Below are positions 58,215 to 64,000 of a DNA stretch of 64,000 nucleotides, in pieces. The stretch is taken from assembly GCA_049303315.1 (NCBI GenBank), contig JBAQMZ010000041.1:61910-125909 (forward strand), in the 5' to 3' direction. The translations under genes and the position numbers were made by a program. The first letter of the stretch is position 1; every line of letters begins with the position of its first letter. This DNA is from Methanoperedens sp049303315 (GTDB lineage Archaea > Halobacteriota > Methanosarcinia > Methanosarcinales > Methanoperedenaceae). Under the pieces are notes generated by a model, which was given only the letters and a program-made list of their open reading frames with translations, had not been told where the DNA came from and ran no database searches.

Positions 58215-59665
58215 CAAAGAACCTCATGGTTATGGGGACAGGTTCCCATGTTGGAAAAAGCATACTTGTGACCGCGCTTTGCCGGATTCTTTCAAGAAAA
58301 TATAACGTCGCCCCTTTTAAGGCGCAGAATATGAGCCTCAACTCATGGGTGACAGAGGACGGCAAGGAGATAGGGATTGCACAGGCAATACAAGCAAAAG
58401 CTGCTGGACTTGCGCCCAGCGCGGATATGAACCCTGTTCTCCTGAAGCCCAAAGGCAATCATATCTCGCAGGTGGTTATCCTGGGAAAACCGTATGCGGA
58501 TAAGGAAGCGGGTGAATACTATGATTCAATGGATGAAATAAGGTCAACCGTTGCCGGGGCATATAACCGCTTATCAGGCTTACATGATGTAATAGTAATC
58601 GAGGGGGCAGGCGGCGCGGCTGAAATAAACCTGTATTCCCGCGATATAGTGAATATCGGGATGGCGCGCATGGTCCGGCCGCCCGTAATCCTTGTCGGTG
58701 ATATCGAGCGCGGCGGGGTCTTTGCAAGCATTTATGGAACTTTGCAATTGCTGCCTCCTGATGTAAAACAGCTTGTATGCGGGCTTGTTATAAACAAATT
58801 CAGGGGAGACATGAGACTGCTTGAGCCTGCAATAAAACAGCTTGAAGAGTTGACGGCTCTTCCTGTGCTTGGCGTTATACCCTATACTGATATGAGAATA
58901 CCGTCAGAGGATTCTGTTTCCATAAAGGATAAAATGCAAGTTCAAAATAATCATCCGGTAAGGATTTCAGTGATAAGGTTATCGCACATATCGAATTTCA
59001 CGGATTTTGAACCGCTTGAACATTATGCTTTTGTCAGATATACGAATCCTGATGAGGAACTCGATGAGCCCGATGCCATCATATTGCCGGGGACAAAAAA
59101 CACCATGGATGACCTGAAAGAATTAATTGCCAGCGGAATGGATAAAAAAATAATAAATGAAGCAAAGAAGGGGACGCCTGTTATCGGAATCTGCGGCGGT
59201 TACCAGATGCTTGGCGATTTAATCACTGATAGCGGGATAGAAGGAACAAACGGCGCATGTTCAATAAAAGGCCTGGGACTTCTTGGGGTTTCCACGCGAT
59301 TTGGAAAATATGAAAAACAAACAAAGCAGAGTGAAAAAATTGTCACAGGGAACGGCATGATACTTTCACCCATCAGAGGCGAGAAAATAAAAGGTTACGA
59401 GATACACATGGGTGAAACAGATGGTGGAAAAGCCGCTTTCGATGATGATGGATGCGAGAGCGAGAACGGGCTTGTCATAGGGACATACCTTCATGGGATT
59501 TTTGAAAATGAAAATTTACGGAAGTCTTTCCTTGGCTACCTGTATAATCGCAAAGGGCTTACCTATGTAGAAGGAAACAGGAGCGATGGCATAGAGGAAC
59601 TTGCACGATACGTTGAAGCTTATATTAATATGAACCTGATATATAGTATTCTGGAGGGACAATGA
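58211..59665 (+). CDS. cobQ: Cobyric acid synthase
   Basis: Amidates adenosylcobyrinic acid a,c-diamide at four positions in cobamide synthesis. The 484-aa protein starts with the P-loop-like VMGTGSHVGKSILVTALCRI, then PFKAQNMSLNSWV, and has a C-terminal glutamine amidotransferase domain with the nucleophilic Cys in GICGGYQMLG and the His in GTYLHGIFEN. Cobamides are needed for methyl transfer by Mtr. Overlaps both neighbours by ATGA. Confidence 0.94.
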   Translation: MTKNLMVMGTGSHVGKSILVTALCRILSRKYNVAPFKAQNMSLNSWVTEDGKEIGIAQAIQAKAAGLAPSADMNPVLLKPKGNHISQVVILGKPYADKEAGEYYDSMDEIRSTVAGAYNRLSGLHDVIVIEGAGGAAEINLYSRDIVNIGMARMVRPPVILVGDIERGGVFASIYGTLQLLPPDVKQLVCGLVINKFRGDMRLLEPAIKQLEELTALPVLGVIPYTDMRIPSEDSVSIKDKMQVQNNHPVRISVIRLSHISNFTDFEPLEHYAFVRYTNPDEELDEPDAIILPGTKNTMDDLKELIASGMDKKIINEAKKGTPVIGICGGYQMLGDLITDSGIEGTNGACSIKGLGLLGVSTRFGKYEKQTKQSEKIVTGNGMILSPIRGEKIKGYEIHMGETDGGKAAFDDDGCESENGLVIGTYLHGIFENENLRKSFLGYLYNRKGLTYVEGNRSDGIEELARYVEAYINMNLIYSILEGQ

Positions 59666-60603
59666 AACAGCTTAAGGAGACGGCGGGAAAAATAAAAAGC
59701 ATGGAAATCCGGGGGGCGGGACGGATTGCGCGCGCTGCGGCGGCTGAACTTCGCGATTATGCAGGACGCATCACAACGAGGGACCTTGATGATTTTAATA
59801 AAAAGATGAAATATGCTGCTGAATTACTCATCAGCACGCGGCCGACTGCGGTATCGCTTCCGAATGCGGTCAGGGCTGTGATGAGGTATGAAGGGGAAAA
59901 CCTGGCAGAAGCAAAAGCCAACGTCAGAAAATTGGCTGATGAATTCATCGCCAGTTCCGAAAATGCTGTAAGAAAAATAGGCGAGATAGGAGCCCGGAGA
60001 GTGAGAGACGGTGATACTATAATGACCCATTGCAATTCATCAGCCGCCATTTCGATTATGGCTGAGGCGCATGCAAGTGGAAAAAATATTAATGTCATTG
60101 CCACGGAATCACGCCCGAGGATGCAGGGTCACCTAACCATTAAGCAGCTTGACTCACTCGGGATAGAGACATCGTTGATTGTGGACTCTGCGGTACGATA
60201 TTTCATGAAAGATATAGACCTTGTGATTATGGGCGCTGATGCGGTTACAGCCAATGGTTCTGTAATCAATAAAATAGGGACGTCACAGGTTGCTCTTGCC
60301 GCCCATGAAGCCAGGAAAAACGTAATAATTGCTGCCGAGACCTATAAATTCAGCCCGGGAACATTGCTTGGGGAACTTGTGGAAATAGAGGAACGCGATA
60401 GCGATGAGGTCATAAGCAAAGAAAAACTCAGTGAATTTTCAAATGTAAAGGTGAAAAATCCGGCGTTTGATGTCACGCCTCGCGAGTATATTGATTTGAT
60501 ATGCACTGAAGTCGGGGCGATACCTCCTGAAATGGCATACGTTATTATCAAGGAATACCTGGGCTGGGGATTGGGGGAGATTAATTCTAACTGGAAATCA
60601 TAG
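59662..60603 (+). CDS. Ribose-1,5-bisphosphate isomerase
   Basis: A 313-aa eIF2B-like protein that converts ribose-1,5-bisphosphate to ribulose-1,5-bisphosphate in the archaeal AMP pathway with type III RuBisCO. The catalytic Cys lies in MTHCNSSAAI and the Asp in MGADAVTANGSVINKIGT; the C-terminal PAFDVTPREYIDLICTE is typical of R15Pi. No RuBisCO or AMP phosphorylase gene is in the window. Overlaps cobQ by ATGA. Confidence 0.9.
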   Translation: MKQLKETAGKIKSMEIRGAGRIARAAAAELRDYAGRITTRDLDDFNKKMKYAAELLISTRPTAVSLPNAVRAVMRYEGENLAEAKANVRKLADEFIASSENAVRKIGEIGARRVRDGDTIMTHCNSSAAISIMAEAHASGKNINVIATESRPRMQGHLTIKQLDSLGIETSLIVDSAVRYFMKDIDLVIMGADAVTANGSVINKIGTSQVALAAHEARKNVIIAAETYKFSPGTLLGELVEIEERDSDEVISKEKLSEFSNVKVKNPAFDVTPREYIDLICTEVGAIPPEMAYVIIKEYLGWGLGEINSNWKS

Positions 60604-60705
60604 GGCGCTTTTAGCGACGCTGCTGCACCATAAGTTATTTGTATGATTAAAAATCATATTCTATCGAGGCATTAATAAGAGCCTTAATAAGTGGAGGTTA
60701 GAAAG

Positions 60706-61212
60706 ATGGTAAGTATAGAAGATATTCCCGCAGAGAAGAGATGGGAAATAGCGGCAAAATCCGCAAGCGCCATGCCTTTTATTTACGACATGCACTTAAG
60801 AAAAGTTCTCGGTGAAAAATATGACGATATCGAGCGGCAGATATGGAACGAAATAGGTAAGGAATCGAAGAACTTCGCAAAAGCTTTTGGTCTCCCCTCA
60901 AGCAATGCGAAGGAACTCAGCGCTATATTCAGGATTGAAGGAGCGACCCTCTATGGACCCGAATTCAGGTTCGAAATGGTAGAAGAGACAGAGGACAGGG
61001 CGGTTGGGAAAGTGGTTGAGTGCCCCATGCTTAACAGGGCAAGGGAGATGGGACTTGATCCTGAAATTGTTGCTCTCAAGGCGTGCATGACCTTTGATAA
61101 ATCGGCTGTTGAAACCCTGAATCCCTTTTATACCCACAAGTTGAATGCGAACATGTGCAGCGGCGCCAATTACTGTGAGATGGTCATCGAGCCCAAAATA
61201 AGGCAGATATGA
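60706..61212 (+). CDS. DUF6125/ATC hydrolase-like protein
   Basis: A 168-aa protein resembling the DUF6125 or L-2-amino-thiazoline-4-carboxylate hydrolase-like group: KRWEIAAKSASAMPFIYDMH, a middle with IFRIEGATLYGPEFRFE, and conserved Cys in VVECPMLN, LKACMTFD and NANMCSGANYCEMV. Metal or thiol chemistry is possible. GGAGGT lies 7 nt before the ATG at 60706. The real substrate is unknown. Confidence 0.55.
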   Translation: MVSIEDIPAEKRWEIAAKSASAMPFIYDMHLRKVLGEKYDDIERQIWNEIGKESKNFAKAFGLPSSNAKELSAIFRIEGATLYGPEFRFEMVEETEDRAVGKVVECPMLNRAREMGLDPEIVALKACMTFDKSAVETLNPFYTHKLNANMCSGANYCEMVIEPKIRQI

Positions 61213-61247
61213 GAAATGTGCGGGAGAGATTAGAACATATTATGACT

Positions 61248-61655
61248 TCACAAATTGTCTCTCCCTATTTCCCTTACAATATCACTTGCGCTGATTATGC
61301 CGGCCGGCATCTGGGGTTCGCTCAAGTCCCTTCCCATCACCAGCAGCCTGTGGATGCGTTTCTTCTGCATGACATCCGCAGCCTGCACAAGGGTCGTTTC
61401 AGGCCTGATAGCCTCCACATATGGCGTCATTATCTCCTCGGCCGTTAAAAGTTCCCAGTTCCTTTTACCGAAATGCCGCAGCACATCGCACTCGGAAACT
61501 ATTCCCACTACTCCTCGCGCCGGAATGGATACGGCAACCCCGGAAACCTCTTCCCTTGCCATGATTTTAGTGACCTCCTTTATTGACAGCGTTGAGGGAA
61601 TCGTCACCACCCTTTTCGTCATCACATCCTTGAGAAACTTTTCTTTGTTTATCAA
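61248..61655 (-). CDS. Two-CBS-domain protein
   Basis: A 135-aa protein of two CBS domains: VMTKRVVTIPSTLSIKEV with VVGIVSECDVLRHF, then IMTPYVEAIRPETTLVQAAD with PAGIISASDIVREI. Such proteins bind adenine nucleotides and act as energy or redox sensors. I chose the TTG at 61655 with GGGAGG 8 nt upstream; an upstream ATG adds 18 residues without family similarity. It ends about 35 bp from the convergent DUF6125-like gene. Confidence 0.87.
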   Translation of the reverse strand: MINKEKFLKDVMTKRVVTIPSTLSIKEVTKIMAREEVSGVAVSIPARGVVGIVSECDVLRHFGKRNWELLTAEEIMTPYVEAIRPETTLVQAADVMQKKRIHRLLVMGRDLSEPQMPAGIISASDIVREIGRDNL

Positions 61656-61795
61656 AACCTTTTCCTCCCGAATTAAGTTAAGCGTTGTGTGATTATATAG
61701 CTGTCGCATAAGGAAAATAAATTTTTACACTTGTAAGGCAATGTTCCATTAAGATTATCAGTTTGAAGGATAATTTATTATTGGGGTGTTTTTGT

Positions 61796-63070
61796 ATGCT
61801 GTACAAGAAAATTTCCGAGCTTACCCAGGAAGATATGGAACAAATGATGATGAGAGAAGCGGAATTTTTTAAAGTTATGGATGATGTGAGCGTTATAATA
61901 AACCAGGTCAAAAAAGAAAACGATGCAGCTTTAAAAAAGTTCACAAAAGAATTCGATGGGGCGGACCTGAGAGATATCGAAGTGGAGGATATAGAGATAG
62001 AAGATGCATACGAGGTGGTAAAACCTGAACTTATCGAAGCCCTGGAAAATGCGGCCGCCAATATTGCGGCATATCACGGCAGCCAGGTGGAAGCGGGTCT
62101 AACGCTTACCGAAGTTGAACCCGGTTTAATCCTCGGGTACAAAGTGTCCCCTATAGCAAGTGTGGGCGTCTATGTGCCGGGCGGAACTGCTGCATATCCA
62201 TCTACTGCCCTCATGACCGTAATTCCTGCAAAGGTAGCCGGGGTTATGGAAGTGATAGTATGTACGCCGCCGGATAAAGAGGGAAAAATCAACCCGCTTA
62301 CTCTCGTAGCTGCGGATATGGCAGGCGCGGACAGGATATTCAAGGTTGGCGGCGCGCAGGCGATTGCAGCTATGGCTTTCGGGACAGAGACCATACCGTC
62401 AGTCGATAAAATAGTGGGTCCCGGGAGTGTATATGTTACAGCCGCAAAGATGCTTGTCAGGAACACGGTCGAAATCGATTTCCCTGCAGGCCCTTCCGAA
62501 GTGGTTATCCTTGCGGACGAGACCGGAGAACCTGGATGGATAGCAGCGGATATGATAGCGCAGGTCGAGCACGACCCGAAGGCCACAGCCATCCTGATTA
62601 CGACTTCAGCCGGGGTTGCGGAAAAGGTAATGGAAGAACTTGAGACCCAGTCAAAAACCCTGCCAAGAAAAGACATTATCGAAAAATCCCTGGAACATGC
62701 CGCTATCCTGGTTGCAAACCACCTGGATGAAGGAATCGTCATATCCGACAGGCTTGCTCCGGAGCATCTGGAAATAATGGTTGCCGACCCTCTGGGCGTC
62801 CTTGAAAAAATACAGCATGCCGGTTCGATATCAGTTGGCAAATATGCGCCCGCTGCAGCAGGTGATTATGCTTCAGGAACCAATCATGTTCTTCCTACGG
62901 GAGGATATGCAAGGATGGTCTCGGGCCTGAATGTCGGCCATTTCGTAAAGAAGTCCTGTGTCCAGATAATAAACGAATTCGGGTTAAAAAACCTGAAGGA
63001 TACGATCATTAAATTGGCAAATGCCGAAGGGTTGCAGGGACATGTTGTCTCCATTGAAAAAAGATTCTGA
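61796..63070 (+). CDS. hisD: Histidinol dehydrogenase
   Basis: Last step of histidine synthesis: histidinol to histidine with two NAD. The 424-aa protein has the expected motifs: YVPGGTAAYPSTALMTVIPA, VGPGSVYVTAAK, GPSEVVILADE, the zinc and catalytic residues in AQVEHDPKATAIL and RLAPEHLEIM, and GDYASGTNHVLPTGG. The ATG at 61796 is chosen, preceded by GGGGTG at 8 nt. Confidence 0.95.
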   Translation: MLYKKISELTQEDMEQMMMREAEFFKVMDDVSVIINQVKKENDAALKKFTKEFDGADLRDIEVEDIEIEDAYEVVKPELIEALENAAANIAAYHGSQVEAGLTLTEVEPGLILGYKVSPIASVGVYVPGGTAAYPSTALMTVIPAKVAGVMEVIVCTPPDKEGKINPLTLVAADMAGADRIFKVGGAQAIAAMAFGTETIPSVDKIVGPGSVYVTAAKMLVRNTVEIDFPAGPSEVVILADETGEPGWIAADMIAQVEHDPKATAILITTSAGVAEKVMEELETQSKTLPRKDIIEKSLEHAAILVANHLDEGIVISDRLAPEHLEIMVADPLGVLEKIQHAGSISVGKYAPAAAGDYASGTNHVLPTGGYARMVSGLNVGHFVKKSCVQIINEFGLKNLKDTIIKLANAEGLQGHVVSIEKRF

Positions 63071-63137
63071 TAAGCCGGGGTTGCGAAATATTAAAGATGT
63101 ATTGTGAATATTGATTAGATTAAGGGAGGATTTTAGT

Positions 63138-63332
63138 ATGGTTACATATACGCCTGAAGAAATCATAGAAATGGCTGACCGTTTGATGAAGGATATTTCA
63201 GATTCAAAAGACAATCTTGATGTCATTGCGTCTGTAAGTTTTACTGACAGGTGCGCTGAAATACTCAAGAACCTTGCAGAAAGTGTTGCTGAGCTTCACC
63301 AGCGTGTGGATGTGATTACGGAAAAGGAATAA
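63138..63332 (+). CDS. Small conserved-looking helical protein (64 aa)
   Basis: A 64-aa acidic helical protein: TPEEIIEMADRLMKDISD, then TDRCAEILKNLAESVAELHQ. GGGAGGA lies 8 nt before the ATG at 63138, a strong ribosome site. It follows hisD after 67 bp. No family recognised. Confidence 0.6.
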   Translation: MVTYTPEEIIEMADRLMKDISDSKDNLDVIASVSFTDRCAEILKNLAESVAELHQRVDVITEKE

Positions 63333-63641
63333 TTCCATTGTATTGCATCGGACAAATCGTAATCCGGCTGTAATGACGGGCAGGACAAACTCCAGCTTGT
63401 AAGCGGGGCGCACCCTGATTTAAGGAAATGTTTGAGCTTGCATGTTATCGGGTGTGCAGGGCAAAAATCAGGTGCGCATCCTTAAGAAAATTCAAAATTC
63501 CTTAAATTTTCAGGAATAGCTTCAAATCTGCCTTAGGCAAGCGTAAAGCAGTCTTCTCAACAAGCAGATAAATTCTATAATTATATGGATAAATATAAAA
63601 CGTATTGGGTTATGCTTAAATATCCTTAGGGCTAGATTACA
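63333..63641. other. Intergenic region with a long-range inverted repeat
   Basis: The arms GCGCACCCTGATTT (63408-63421) and AAATCAGGTGCGC (63465-63477) can pair around a 43-nt interior. No gene seen. The last 60 bp before hicA are AT-rich with TTATATGG and TAAATATCC, a likely promoter. Confidence 0.45.
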
Positions 63642-63836
63642 ATGAAAATACGCGAAATCATAAAATTGCTAAAAGCCGATGGTTGGTATATTGTTGCGAC
63701 AAAAGGCAGCCATCAACAATATAAGCATCCAACCAAACCAGGCAGAGTAACAATAGCAGGTCATCCAGGTGATGATTTGGCGTCAGGAACATTAAATAGT
63801 ATATTAAAGCAAGCTCAATTGAAAAAGGTGAAGTAA
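63642..63836 (+). CDS. hicA: HicA family toxin
   Basis: A 64-aa double-stranded-RNA-binding-like mRNA interferase: REIIKLLKADGWYIVATKGS followed by the catalytic His in SHQQYKHP and TIAGHPGDDLASGTLNSIL. A HicB gene begins 1 bp after its stop, the usual order. It probably cleaves mRNA when free of HicB. Confidence 0.92.
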   Translation: MKIREIIKLLKADGWYIVATKGSHQQYKHPTKPGRVTIAGHPGDDLASGTLNSILKQAQLKKVK

Positions 63837-63837
63837 T

Positions 63838-64000
63838 ATGTATCGTTTCCTTGTTGTGATCGAAAAGGCAAACAATAACTACTCGGCATATTCGCCGGAT
63901 TTACCGGGCTGTGTGGCAACAGGTGCTACCCGTGAAGAAGCTGAAAAGAATATGTATGAAGCTATTGAAATGCATATACAGGGTTTACTGGAGGATAATT
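63838..64000 (+). CDS. hicB: HicB family antitoxin (partial, right edge)
   Basis: The first 54 codons are visible: MYRFLVVIEKANNNYSAYSP, then DLPGCVATGATREEAEKN and YEAIEMHIQGLLEDN, the N-terminal degenerate RNase H-like domain of HicB. The C-terminal DNA-binding part lies beyond the window. Confidence 0.9.
   Translation, partial: MYRFLVVIEKANNNYSAYSPDLPGCVATGATREEAEKNMYEAIEMHIQGLLEDN

Noticed and set aside
1..64000. CRISPR arrays
   Set aside because: No series of regularly spaced identical repeats was seen; the tandem units at 33201-33276 number only two or three and have no spacers.

Overview
The window looks like chromosomal DNA of a methane-metabolising archaeon of the Methanosarcinales, most probably a Candidatus Methanoperedens (ANME-2d) relative. 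This is inferred from an archaeal A-type ATP synthase operon in the ahaHIKECFAB order, an mcrC-type Mcr activation gene, mer next to an FpoF/FqoF-type F420H2 oxidoreductase subunit, a ferredoxin-dependent 2-oxoacid oxidoreductase, Orc1/Cdc6, a histone, archaeal CCA-adding enzyme and ribose-1,5-bisphosphate isomerase. No rRNA or mcrA is present to fix the genus.

Layout. 1-7.1 kb (minus): ATP synthase operon, cut at the left edge inside atpB. 7.2-21 kb: mostly housekeeping genes (rhodanese lipoprotein, purB, an ArgA-like acetyltransferase, tRNA-Val, tRNA-Ala and tRNA-Ile, DUF1015, a diadenylate cyclase, argG, a SAH/MTA deaminase, eno). They are interrupted at 13.7-15.5 kb by an AT-rich DUF262 + HEPN gene pair. 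19.7-26.2 kb (plus): an anaerobe redox cluster holding two ferritin-like proteins, an AhpD-like protein, McrC, two DUF2180 zinc proteins, Por gamma-delta/alpha/beta, a glutaredoxin and an FTR-rubredoxin fusion. A DUF433/DUF5615 toxin-antitoxin pair follows, lying between two copies of the rubredoxin-coding sequence. 28-33 kb (mainly minus): mer-fpoF-nadM, with a divergent rubredoxin, an M50 protease, a winged-helix regulator and a UbiA prenyltransferase.

33.2-39.3 kb is an accessory region of secreted proteins. It contains a 231-bp near-perfect direct repeat (tandem upstream repeats, TATA box, structured leader and signal-peptide codons), a truncated lipoprotein, a frameshifted pseudogene, and a DUF6345 protein with caspase-like His-Gly/Asp-Cys motifs followed by a secreted partner. 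39.4-43 kb holds a regulator, orc1/cdc6, a histone, an RNase III-like protein and a polyprenol/DAG kinase. 43.0-47.9 kb is a mobile/defence patch: an IS200-type element, a RloA/RloB (AbiL-like) pair, and a group II intron with its reverse transcriptase.

48-64 kb returns to core genes: two M24 peptidases, UPF0146, Trm112-like, thpR, cca, a CcdA-thioredoxin fusion convergent with a DsbA-like protein, and a GfcR-like regulator, DUF457, cobQ and R15P isomerase operon, then a CBS protein and hisD. A GNAT toxin-antitoxin-like pair sits directly after thpR and is followed by a second, broken copy of the thpR 3' end. The window ends in a HicA/HicB pair cut by the right edge.

The most distinctive signals are two unrelated toxin-antitoxin modules each bracketed by a duplicated 3' end of the upstream host gene, the duplicated promoter-leader-signal-peptide cassette with its secreted caspase-like neighbours, and a 25-nt dyad-containing sequence shared by the regions upstream of a winged-helix regulator and of orc1/cdc6.
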